22,641 nucleotides of DNA, from positions 1 through 22,641 of the forward strand of contig CANIXE010000006.1 of assembly GCA_947470885.1 (NCBI GenBank), written 5' to 3'. The DNA is from Planctomycetota bacterium. Its GTDB lineage: Bacteria > Planctomycetota > UBA11346. Of this stretch, positions 1 through 7,470 are shown one piece after another. Under the pieces are notes generated by a model. It saw only the letters and a program-made list of their open reading frames with translations. It had not been told where the DNA came from and did not search any database. Each line of letters begins with the position of its first letter. Positions within the stretch are counted from its first letter, which is position 1. The position numbers and the translations under genes are program-made.

Positions 1-164
1 CCACCTTGGAAATAGATTTCCTCAACCACCCGAGGGAGCACTTGTGCTTCCCAGCTGGTCAGGCCAGCACCTTCCATCGCCTGGCGGATAAGGGTTTGGT
101 CTTGGGTTTTCAGGGTCAGTCGGAGGTCGCGTTGCGCCTCCCGGTTTTCGGACAACATGATCAT
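1..164 (-). CDS. Unidentified protein, N-terminal fragment (runs off left edge)
   Basis: An open frame reads leftwards from an ATG at 164-162 to the window edge without a stop, giving about 54 residues that begin MIMLSENREAQRDLRLTLKT. An AGAGGA ribosome binding site lies 5 bases upstream of this ATG, which favours it over the in-frame ATG at 158-156. The visible part is hydrophilic and helix-prone, with no signal peptide or membrane segment. The rhythm of the sequence (QTLIRQAMEGAGLTSWEAQV) recalls, from memory, the start of DUF1670-type proteins. That resemblance is weak and the function is unknown. The gene is divergent from trmB. I am fairly sure it is coding because of the ribosome binding site and the uninterrupted frame. 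Confidence 0.6.
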   Translation of the reverse strand, partial: MIMLSENREAQRDLRLTLKTQDQTLIRQAMEGAGLTSWEAQVLPRVVEEIYFQG

Positions 165-266
165 GGGGGTCCTCTTGTGGGATTTGGCGACGTGTGGCCG
201 CCGGGTTGTTACACCCGAGAGGATCCCCGTTTTTCAGTCGGCTACTACAGGTATCCTAGTTCGGGG

Positions 267-280
267 CGGACAGATGTCCG
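267..280. repeat. 14-bp palindrome in the divergent intergenic gap
   Basis: CGGACA-GA-TGTCCG is a perfect inverted repeat with a 2-base centre, between the divergent edge gene and trmB. Its size suits a dimeric regulator's operator, but no regulator is identifiable, so the role is open. Confidence 0.35.
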
Positions 281-302
281 TATCCCAACATTCAAGCATT
301 CA

Positions 303-323
303 GGATTGCCCGCAGGGCAATCC
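303..323. repeat. 9-bp stem hairpin just upstream of trmB
   Basis: GGATTGCCC-GCA-GGGCAATCC is a perfect 9-bp inverted repeat with a 3-base loop, ending 17 bases before the first trmB ATG. No T-run follows on either strand, so it is not a classical terminator. In an mRNA it would form a tight hairpin next to the trmB start. Confidence 0.5.
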
Positions 324-340
324 CACCACCCTGCCGCGCC

Positions 341-1039
341 ATGGTCGCCCCCGGCATGCGCATCTACAGGGTCAGGAACGAGCGTCAGGCGAGCCTGGTG
401 GGACCGCCGGGGCACGCCCCCATCGATCCCGCGGTGTTATTCGGACGGAGCGCTCCCCTGCGCCTGGAGATCGGCTGCGGCCACGGGGAATTCATCAGCC
501 AGATGGCGGCGAGCCATCCCGCCGAAGACTTCATCGGCGTCGAACATGATCCCCTGCGGGTCACCAAGAATGCCCACAAATGCCTGAAGGAAGGCGCCAG
601 CAATGTCCGGGTGTTCGGCGGTGATGCGGTGGACCTGCTCCGTCGCCTGCCCGATGCCTGCATGCACCGGGTGTATGTGCTGTTCCCAGACCCCTGGCCC
701 AAGCCCGGCCAGCGCCGGCGTCGGCTGATGACCCGGTCGACCCTCCTGGAACTGGCCCGGATCACCGCCCCCGGAGGCCGGCTGATCTTTGGCAGCGACA
801 CCCACAACTACACCTTCCAAGTCCTGGCGAACCTGACCACAACCCCGGGCCTGTGGCGGGACTGCTACAAGCCCAACGGCTTCCGTTTCGACATCCCGAC
901 CCGGTTCCCGACGGTGTTCGAGCGCTACAAGAAGGAGGAAGGCTGCACCATCGCCTACCTGCTCCAGGAGCGCACCGCCGCCCCGGCCCCGCCGGCGATC
1001 ATCCCCGGCGGGCGGCACCGCCGGCCCCCCGGGACCTGA
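341..1039 (+). CDS. trmB: tRNA (guanine-N7-)-methyltransferase TrmB
   Basis: TrmB uses S-adenosylmethionine to methylate N7 of guanine 46 in the variable loop of tRNAs, in the cytoplasm. The SAM-binding glycine motif LEIGCGHGEF lies near residues 42-51. The family signature FPDPWPK is near 115-121. The acidic GVEHDP segment and the C-terminal TVFERYKKEEG segment, equivalent to the T-x-FE-x(n)-G end of TrmB, are also present. The length of 232 aa is normal. The last 20 or so residues are Pro/Arg-rich and probably disordered. The start is uncertain: ATG at 341 and ATG at 356 (MRIYRVRNER) both lack a clear ribosome binding site. A PfkB-like gene follows 88 bases after the stop. Confidence 0.93.
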   Translation: MVAPGMRIYRVRNERQASLVGPPGHAPIDPAVLFGRSAPLRLEIGCGHGEFISQMAASHPAEDFIGVEHDPLRVTKNAHKCLKEGASNVRVFGGDAVDLLRRLPDACMHRVYVLFPDPWPKPGQRRRRLMTRSTLLELARITAPGGRLIFGSDTHNYTFQVLANLTTTPGLWRDCYKPNGFRFDIPTRFPTVFERYKKEEGCTIAYLLQERTAAPAPPAIIPGGRHRRPPGT

Positions 1040-1127
1040 ATCCTGGCGTCAGCCCCGTTTGCCTCGGGCCGCCGCCGACCACAACCTGCGCCCTTCAACC
1101 GCACTCCTCCCCGCATTGGATCATCCC

Positions 1128-1988
1128 ATGGGCACCCTCCTCATCGCCGGCCCCCTCGCCTTGGATGAAATCGCCAACCAGCCCAACACCATCGGTGGCG
1201 TGGGCGGCTATGCCGCCATCGCCGCGGCGTCCCTCGCCACCACCCAGTTGTGGTGCCGGGGCGGCAGCGAGTTCACGCCCTACCTGCAAGGCCTGTTGAC
1301 CCAGAAGGGCATCGACCTGTCCGGCGTGTCCTGGGACGGCCCGACCCCCCGGGGCACGCCCCAGGGCTTCGTCGCCGGCGGCCCGATTCTCCCCGAGTTG
1401 GAACCCACCGAAGCCGAAGATCTGGGCGCGGTCCTGCTGATCGGCCTGCCCCCGGAGGAGTTCTTCCGGGCCGCCCGGGTGGTGGCCGCGCTGCCTGGTG
1501 CCGAATCCCGGACGGTGGTGGTGTCCCCCCGGCCCAGCGACCTGCTGGATGCGAACTTTCTGGGCGTGGTGGCCAATACCGCTGATCTGCTGGTGCTGTC
1601 GGTGACCAAGGCCCAGGAGATCACCCGCACCAAGGATCCCTTGGCTGCAGCCAAGGCCCTCCAGGCCGCTGGGGCGAAGAGCGTGGTCCTGACCGCCCGC
1701 CACCTGGGGGGCCTGATCGCCTACCGGGGCAAAATCACCACCTACCCCGCCCTGCCCCTGGAGACCATCGACGCCGCCGGCGTCAGCGCCGCCTTCCCCG
1801 GAGCCCTAGCGGCCTGGTGCGCTGGCGCCGGCAAGGGTGACTTCGCCACGGTGAAGCGAGGCTGCGCGGTGGCCAGCGCCGTCGCCGGCATCTGCAGCCA
1901 GGGCCAGGGTCCGCGCAAACTCCTCCAGGCCAACCGCAATGAGATCATCGAACGTTTCAACCGTCTCCGCCGGGAGCAGAAGTATTGA
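1128..1988 (+). CDS. PfkB/ribokinase-fold protein lacking the catalytic Asp
   Basis: The protein (286 aa) has the layout of PfkB-family sugar and nucleoside kinases. An N-terminal strand is followed by the Gly-rich IGGVGGYAAIAAASLA segment. The middle reads NTADLLVLSVTKAQEI, and a C-terminal signature region begins ETIDAAGVSAAFPGALAAW. In active family members that region reads D-T-x-G-A-G-D, whose last Asp is the catalytic base and whose GAG forms the anion hole. Here it reads D-A-A-G-V-S-A (about 215-221), so the Asp is Ala and the anion hole is altered. The usual reaction, ATP-dependent phosphorylation of a sugar, is therefore doubtful; a binding or regulatory role is an inference. ATG 1128 is chosen because the fold begins there (MGTLLIAGPLAL). 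The frame opens further upstream at 1059. It lies between trmB and a Ser/Thr kinase gene on the same strand. Confidence 0.75.
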   Translation: MGTLLIAGPLALDEIANQPNTIGGVGGYAAIAAASLATTQLWCRGGSEFTPYLQGLLTQKGIDLSGVSWDGPTPRGTPQGFVAGGPILPELEPTEAEDLGAVLLIGLPPEEFFRAARVVAALPGAESRTVVVSPRPSDLLDANFLGVVANTADLLVLSVTKAQEITRTKDPLAAAKALQAAGAKSVVLTARHLGGLIAYRGKITTYPALPLETIDAAGVSAAFPGALAAWCAGAGKGDFATVKRGCAVASAVAGICSQGQGPRKLLQANRNEIIERFNRLRREQKY

Positions 1989-2070
1989 GCACACGGCGAG
2001 TTGAAACAATGTTCCTGCGTTGACTCCGCCCCCCCGGGGTCCAAGTTTCCGACCAACGAACGGGGCCGTC

Positions 2071-3114
<1,044 letters not shown>

Positions 3115-3132
3115 ACGGTTCCCAAACCTCAG

Positions 3133-3184
3133 GGCGCCGCAATGGAATACTGGATGTCCATGACGGAGCACTCTTTGCGGCGCC
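3133..3184. repeat. 10-bp inverted repeat after the kinase gene
   Basis: GGCGCCGCAA (3133-3142) and TTGCGGCGCC (3175-3184) are perfect reverse complements separated by 32 bases, 18 bases after the kinase stop. The loop contains a smaller TGGA-TG-TCCA inverted repeat. No T-tract follows, so intrinsic termination is not supported. It could act in mRNA 3' stability or Rho-dependent ending. Confidence 0.5.
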
Positions 3185-3185
3185 A

Positions 3186-3280
3186 GTCCGGTCGTCCACC
3201 AGCAGTGAGTCTTTCGGATATTCCCGCTGAACATTTGGCTTCAATGACGACCGGACAACCAGACGACCGGACGACCGGAC
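3186..3280. repeat. GTCCGGTCGTC / GACGACCGGAC intergenic repeat cluster
   Basis: One GTCCGGTCGTCC copy lies at 3186-3197. Inverted GACGACCGGAC copies lie at 3246-3256, 3262-3272 and 3270-3280, the last two overlapping as an 8-bp period tandem (GACGACCG). The first copy can pair with any of the later ones across a loop of about 50-70 bases. The same 11-mer recurs in both orientations at 19143-19166, also intergenic. I noticed no copy inside a gene. Confidence 0.7.
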
Positions 3281-3360
3281 ATTTTCATTGAGGTCCCCTG
3301 CCCAGACCTGGGGACAGAGACTTGCACATCCCCGAGGTGGGATAACGTCCCCACCCCTGT

Positions 3361-3436
<76 letters not shown>

Positions 3437-3437
<1 letters not shown>

Positions 3438-3469
3438 AACCCCCGGTGAAAACCGGGGGTTTCTTGTTT
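3437..3469 (+). terminator. Rho-independent terminator of tRNA-Arg
   Basis: AAACCCCCGG (3437-3446) pairs with CCGGGGGTTT (3453-3462) across loop TGAAAA and is followed by TTCTTGTTT-type T-rich sequence. It starts on the last base of the tRNA's CCA. Confidence 0.9.
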
Positions 3470-3501
3470 CTGCCCTGCGACTCGTGACCTGAGTAGCTCC
3501 C

Positions 3502-4194
3502 ATGCCCACTTCGCCATCATTGATCTGGCCTTTTCTCGGCTTCCTTTGGCTGATTCGCCGACCCGGCCTATGGCTGCGGCCCCTGGCGGGCATGGCTGTG
3601 CTGGGGATCACCGGCCTGGCCCTGGGGGCCGGGATGTTGTGGTGGCTGTGGCCGGACAATTCCCTGCCCTGGTGGTCCTGGCTGGGCCGGGCGGGCCTGG
3701 CCCTGGGCCTGGGCATGGCCACGGGGGTGGCCGCCTGGGCCGCCCTGGCCCCACTGTTGATGAACCTGTTTCTCGACACCTTGGCGGCAACGGTGCGCCG
3801 GGAAGCCGGCCTGGCGGTGGTGGATCCTCCGGTGGCGGCCTCGATCCATGCCGCCGGGGCCCTGCTCCTGGCGACCCTGCCGGAACGCCTGGGCTGGACG
3901 GCCTTGGCCCTGGGGGCGGGATTCCTGGGGCCTTTTGGTATTCCGGTGGCCGCCTATGCCGGGGCTCGGATCGCCGTAGGGGATGCCCTGGACACCGCCC
4001 TGGCGGCAGAGGGATCTTCCCTGACCGAGCGTCTCGCCGCCCGGCAGGAGCACCGCCAACTACTGCGTTGGGGCGGTCTTGGTGCCGGGGCGATGCAACT
4101 TGGCCTCGCCTTGCTGCTGATCGCCTGGCTGTGGTGGCTGCCAGCCCTGGTGTGCGGGGCGACCCTCCACCGGGCCGCCAAGCCGCCTGGCTGA
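3502..4194 (+). CDS. EI24/CysZ-like multi-pass membrane protein
   Basis: A 230-aa hydrophobic protein with about five or six membrane segments, near residues 8-25, 28-50, 60-90, 113-130, 135-155 and 195-220. The opening PFLGFLWLIRRPGLWLRPLAG and the segment ALAPLLMNLFLDTLAATVRREAG resemble the EI24 domain family (PF07264), which includes the sulfate transporter CysZ. This is recognition by pattern, not a confirmed match. No sulfur-assimilation gene is nearby to support a CysZ role, so only inner-membrane location is firm. The frame has many GC-rich shadow frames, but the regular hydrophobic segments and flanking charges support this one. Its stop lies 50 bases before the cyclophilin start on the same strand. 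Confidence 0.7.
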   Translation: MPTSPSLIWPFLGFLWLIRRPGLWLRPLAGMAVLGITGLALGAGMLWWLWPDNSLPWWSWLGRAGLALGLGMATGVAAWAALAPLLMNLFLDTLAATVRREAGLAVVDPPVAASIHAAGALLLATLPERLGWTALALGAGFLGPFGIPVAAYAGARIAVGDALDTALAAEGSSLTERLAARQEHRQLLRWGGLGAGAMQLGLALLLIAWLWWLPALVCGATLHRAAKPPG

Positions 4195-4244
4195 CCACCA
4201 GCCGCGCCTTGCCGCCACCGGCCGCGCCCCCAGCATTCCCGCCC

Positions 4245-4856
4245 ATGTCCTTCCTCTCCTCCGTCATACGCACCTCCACCACCCTCGCCCTCGCCGCCGG
4301 CCTCGCCGTCGCGGTCGCCGCTGAGCCGGCTCTGGGCGCGCCGACCCCGGCGGAGATCGCCGGCGCCACGAAATGGACCAGCGCGGTGATCCACACCAGC
4401 CACGGTGACCTGCACCTCACCCTGGATCCGGTGGCAGCCCCGATCACGGTGGCCAACTTCGTCAAACTGGCCCAGGCGAAATTTTACGACAACCTGCAAT
4501 TCCACCGGGTCGTGAAGGGATTCGTCGTCCAAGGCGGTGATCCCAATTCCCGGGAGGGCGCCGATGGCCGCCTGGGTGCAGGTGGTCCGGGGTATACCAT
4601 CCCCAGCGAAGCAGGCCCCGGAAAGCCGGTCCACAACGCCGGCGCCCTGGCCATGGCGGATGCCGGCCTGAACACCGCCGGCAGCCAATTTTACCTGGCC
4701 CTGAACGACATCCACCAGCTGGACGGCCGCTACACCGTGTTCGGCAAAATGAGCGACGACAAGGAACTGACGATCCTCCGTCAGATCAACCAAGGCGAGC
4801 GATTCAGCGTCGAGATCACCGAGCCCGCCAAGACCGAACCCGCCGCCGCCAAGTAA
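4245..4856 (+). CDS. Periplasmic cyclophilin-type peptidyl-prolyl isomerase
   Basis: Cyclophilins catalyse cis-trans isomerisation of Xaa-Pro bonds and help proteins fold. This 203-aa protein begins with a hydrophobic signal peptide (about residues 1-31, ending near AEPALGA), so it should act in the periplasm. The cyclophilin core contains ITVANFVKLA, the catalytic-arginine segment FHRVVKGFVVQGGDP, GSQFYLAL and LDGRYTVFGKM. Against eukaryotic cyclophilin A, the Phe of QFF is Tyr and the ligand His is Tyr; the second change is usual in bacterial forms. ATG 4245 is chosen because it starts the signal peptide. The frame stays open far upstream only because of GC bias. The C-terminus is Ala/Lys-rich. 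A glycosyltransferase start lies 13 bases beyond the stop. Confidence 0.93.
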   Translation: MSFLSSVIRTSTTLALAAGLAVAVAAEPALGAPTPAEIAGATKWTSAVIHTSHGDLHLTLDPVAAPITVANFVKLAQAKFYDNLQFHRVVKGFVVQGGDPNSREGADGRLGAGGPGYTIPSEAGPGKPVHNAGALAMADAGLNTAGSQFYLALNDIHQLDGRYTVFGKMSDDKELTILRQINQGERFSVEITEPAKTEPAAAK

Positions 4857-4869
4857 CCCGGCCCACCCC

Positions 4870-5694
4870 GTGCCGGATCACTGTGAATTCCTGATCCCCA
4901 CGAAGCACCGGCATGCCGCCCTGGCGCGGACGCTGGCCCTGATCCGGACCACGGGGGCGGGGGTCCGCGTCTGCGACCAGAGCACCCATCCATACCCCGG
5001 AGCGATCCACCGGCCGGACCTGAACGGCCTGCCGGCGGCGCGGAACGTCCTCCTGAAAGACAGCCCCGCCGACGTGGTGGTCTTCCTGGATGACGATACA
5101 GATGTCGCCCCAGATTTTGCTGCAGCCCTGGCCGAATGCGTCCGCCGCTGGCCCAACGCCGCCGGTTGGGGTCCGGTGCTGGAAGTCCGGCCCCGGGCCG
5201 TCCGCCGGCTCCACCGCCTAGTTCACCTGGGCTGTTTCCACGATCCCCGTCGGCTCACTGGCGCCCGGATCGACGCCCCCACTTCAGCGCTGTTCGGCGC
5301 CTGTTTCGCTGTCCGCCGGGATATCGCCCAGACCGTGGGTTTTGATGCCCGTCGACCCGGCTATGCCCTGGGGGAGGACCTGGACTTCTGCCGGCGGGTG
5401 GCGGAACGGGTGGGGCGGGAACGTCCGTTCAGGTTCTGCCGCGACCTGGAGGCCATCCACCGTCGGGAGGGCACCAACCGGGCGGATCCAGTGCGCCGGG
5501 GCCAGGGCAAGGCGGCCTTCCTGATCTGGTGGGCCCGGCGCCACGGCGGTTCGAATCCCGCCACCATCCTCCACCTGCTGCTCGCACTGGTCGTCGCCGC
5601 TTCGGGCCAGGGCCAGGGCCAGGAACCCGGGGCCGCCCGGGGGGTTCTGGCGGGGATCCGAGCCTGGTGGTTCGGTGGCGCCAAACCCCCGTGA
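4870..5694 (+). CDS. Family 2 (GT-A) glycosyltransferase
   Basis: A 274-aa GT-A-fold enzyme that would move a sugar from a nucleotide-sugar donor to an unknown acceptor. It opens with the nucleotide-binding strand EFLIPTKHRH. It carries the metal-binding DxD-type motif FLDDDTD (about residues 72-78) and the late acidic motif GEDLDFCRRV (about 173-182) that usually holds the catalytic base. A hydrophobic stretch near 233-247 (ILHLLLALVVAAS) could be a membrane anchor. After it comes a short GQGQGQ repeat caused by tandem GGCCAG at the DNA level. GTG 4870 is the only sensible start, 13 bases after the cyclophilin stop, so the two are probably co-transcribed. No lipopolysaccharide or capsule genes are nearby to suggest a substrate. 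Confidence 0.85.
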   Translation: MPDHCEFLIPTKHRHAALARTLALIRTTGAGVRVCDQSTHPYPGAIHRPDLNGLPAARNVLLKDSPADVVVFLDDDTDVAPDFAAALAECVRRWPNAAGWGPVLEVRPRAVRRLHRLVHLGCFHDPRRLTGARIDAPTSALFGACFAVRRDIAQTVGFDARRPGYALGEDLDFCRRVAERVGRERPFRFCRDLEAIHRREGTNRADPVRRGQGKAAFLIWWARRHGGSNPATILHLLLALVVAASGQGQGQEPGAARGVLAGIRAWWFGGAKPP

Positions 5695-5709
5695 ATCCCA
5701 TTCGACGAA

Positions 5710-5739
5710 TTGCCAACTTTTCGATAAAGTGATTATAAT
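5710..5739 (+). promoter_or_regulatory. Sigma-70-type promoter for the ammonium transporter
   Basis: TTGCCA (5710-5715) and a perfect TATAAT (5734-5739) are 18 bases apart in a markedly AT-rich patch of an otherwise GC-rich window. Transcription would start near 5746, leaving a leader of about 127 bases before the ATG at 5873. I see no sigma-54 (GG-N10-GC type) site. Confidence 0.65.
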
Positions 5740-5872
5740 TTGATCTAAATATTATAGGTCATTTTTGTCCGTAATTTCTTCGCGTTTCTCCGATTTCCTT
5801 TTAAACTATTGCTCCCCGGGCATCTGCCGCAAATCCTGGAAGCCGAGGGTTTTTCCGATACTGTCTCACGCC

Positions 5873-7279
5873 ATGACAGTCTTCACCTACTCCAGACTCG
5901 GAAAATTTACCGTGCCAAAGCAGGTCACCGCCCTGTTCTGCCTCCTCGCTCTCGCTTCCAGCCCCCTGGGCGCGGCGGAAACCCCGATCAGCAATGCGGG
6001 GGATACCGCTTGGGTGCTTCTGGGCGCCCTGCTGGTCCTGGCGATGACCATTCCCGGCTTGAGTCTGTTCTATGGCGGCCTGGTCCGCCGGCAGCACGTC
6101 CTGGGCACGATGATGCAATCCCTGGCGATCACCGCGGTGGTGTCGGTGGCCTGGGCGGTGTGCGGCTATGGCCTGGCCTTCGGCCGGGGCGGCCTGCTGT
6201 ATGGCAGCCAGATCCCGTGGTTCCTGGAAGGCGTGGCCTGGACCGCCTCCGGGGGTGTCCCCGGACCGGACGCCGCCTATGCCGCGACCATCCCTGCCGG
6301 GGCGTTCTGTTTTTTCCAACTGATGTTCGCCTGCATCACCCCGGCGGTGATCTGCGGTGCCTATGCGGAACGGATGCGTTTTTCCGCTTCACTGCTGTTC
6401 AGTCTGCTGTGGCTGTTCGTGGTCTACATTCCCCTGGCCCACCTGGTATGGAGCGCCGATGGGGCGCTGAACTGGGCGGTCACCAGCAACCGCTTCCCCG
6501 TGTTCGATTTCGCCGGCGGCACCGTGGTGGAGACCGCCTCGGGGGTGTCGGGCCTGGTGTGCGCGATCTACCTGGGCCGTCGCCGGCGCTACCTGGAAAT
6601 CCCAATGCCACCCCACAACCTGGCTTTCGCCTTCACGGGCGCAGCCCTGCTGTGGGTCGGGTGGTTTGGCTTCAATGCCGGCTCTGCCCTGACCGCCGGC
6701 GGTCTGGCGACCCTGGCCTGCATCAACACCCACCTGGCCGCTGCCGCCGCGACCCTGACCTGGCCCGCCGCTGAATGGTGCCTCCGGGGCAAGCCCACGG
6801 TCCTCGGGGCGATCTCCGGCGCCGTCGCCGGGCTGGTGGCCATCACCCCCGCCTGTGGTTTCGTGTCGCCCCTGGGGGCCCTGGCGATCGGAGCCGTTGC
6901 CGGCGCCCTGTGCTTTGCCGCCTGCGCGTGGATGAAAATGCGCCTGGGTTATGATGACAGCCTGGATGTGTTCGGGGTCCACGGGGTTGCCGGGATGATG
7001 GGAACCCTGGCCACCGGATTGTTCCTGGTGCCCAGCCTCCATCCGGGCATCAAGGACGCCAATCCTACCCTGTACGCAGCCCTCTCCGGCGGCAGCCAGT
7101 GGGCGATCACCGGCCAGGCGGTGGGCGTGGCCGTGGCCATCCTCCTGGCGGTGGCCGGCTCCCTCGCCTGTCTGTGTCTGACGGATAAACTCGTCGGCAT
7201 CCGCATCACCGCCGATGATGAAGCCGAGGGCCTGGATCTCAGCCAGCACGGCGAAGAGGCCTACAACGATCGGGAGTGA
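5873..7279 (+). CDS. amt: Ammonium transporter (Amt/MEP/Rh family), Glu-His pore variant
   Basis: A 468-aa inner-membrane channel-like transporter for ammonium, with a cleavable signal peptide (about residues 1-38) as in many bacterial Amt proteins and about eleven membrane segments. Family landmarks are LSLFYGGLVRR, FACITPAVICGAYAERM, FDFAGGTVV, WVGWFGFNAGSA, ITPACGFV and DVFGVHGVAGMMGT. E. coli AmtB has two pore histidines, H168 and H318. The second is kept here (about H370), but the first is glutamate (about E220, codon 6530-6532; DFAGGTVVE instead of DFAGGTVVH). A Glu at this place is known in some fungal Mep transporters and changes transport behaviour. No glnK/PII gene adjoins it, unlike the common glnK-amtB pair. 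ATG 5873 begins the signal peptide. The frame runs upstream to a TTG at 5765, which I reject as a start. Confidence 0.95.
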   Translation: MTVFTYSRLGKFTVPKQVTALFCLLALASSPLGAAETPISNAGDTAWVLLGALLVLAMTIPGLSLFYGGLVRRQHVLGTMMQSLAITAVVSVAWAVCGYGLAFGRGGLLYGSQIPWFLEGVAWTASGGVPGPDAAYAATIPAGAFCFFQLMFACITPAVICGAYAERMRFSASLLFSLLWLFVVYIPLAHLVWSADGALNWAVTSNRFPVFDFAGGTVVETASGVSGLVCAIYLGRRRRYLEIPMPPHNLAFAFTGAALLWVGWFGFNAGSALTAGGLATLACINTHLAAAAATLTWPAAEWCLRGKPTVLGAISGAVAGLVAITPACGFVSPLGALAIGAVAGALCFAACAWMKMRLGYDDSLDVFGVHGVAGMMGTLATGLFLVPSLHPGIKDANPTLYAALSGGSQWAITGQAVGVAVAILLAVAGSLACLCLTDKLVGIRITADDEAEGLDLSQHGEEAYNDRE

Positions 7280-7378
7280 ATTTTCGCCCTGGGATGATTC
7301 ACCTTGGTTGACAACTTCGGTCTAAATCGTTCCTTTTGAAAACTATCGTTATTCTATTGTCTTGGAGGATGTGATTTC

Positions 7379-7450
7379 CAACATGGGAGGTCATGTCAAA
7401 GGTTCCCCACTGGTCAGGCCTTGCCCTATGGACCATGTTGAGGACCTCCC
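7379..7450 (+). promoter_or_regulatory. Possible structured leader with crossing inverted repeats
   Basis: In the 191-base gap before the PyrD-like gene, CAACAT (7379-7384) can pair with ATGTTG (7435-7440). The adjoining GGGAGGTC (7385-7392) can pair with GACCTCCC (7443-7450). The order a-b-a'-b' makes these either a pseudoknot or two alternative stems. A third pair, TGGTC/GACCA (7411-7415 / 7431-7435), lies inside. I do not recognise a known riboswitch, and the role as a leader is inference. Confidence 0.35.
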
Positions 7451-7470
7451 GTATCCCTACATTCCCCTGA

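Noticed and set aside
165..260. Promoter for the left-edge gene (CTGAAA, 18 bases, TGTAAC on the minus strand).
   Set aside because: Only four of six bases match in each box, which is not better than chance in this region.
3186..3280. GACGACCGG repeats considered as a CRISPR array.
   Set aside because: Repeat units are 8-12 bases, unevenly spaced, partly inverted and overlapping, with no spacers of constant length and no cas genes.
3322..3348. TTGCAC ... TAACGT upstream of the tRNA as its promoter.
   Set aside because: The spacer is only 15 bases and both boxes are weak. The real tRNA promoter remains unidentified.
3546..4244. Upstream extension of the cyclophilin frame over the whole membrane-protein gene.
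   Set aside because: The extra 233 residues are Gly/Pro/Arg-rich low complexity, and a signal peptide starts exactly at ATG 4245. It is not a fusion protein.
7308..7336. TTGACA at 7308-7313 considered as a promoter for the PyrD-like gene.
   Set aside because: The base pattern 16-19 positions downstream (TCCTTT region) does not resemble a -10 box.
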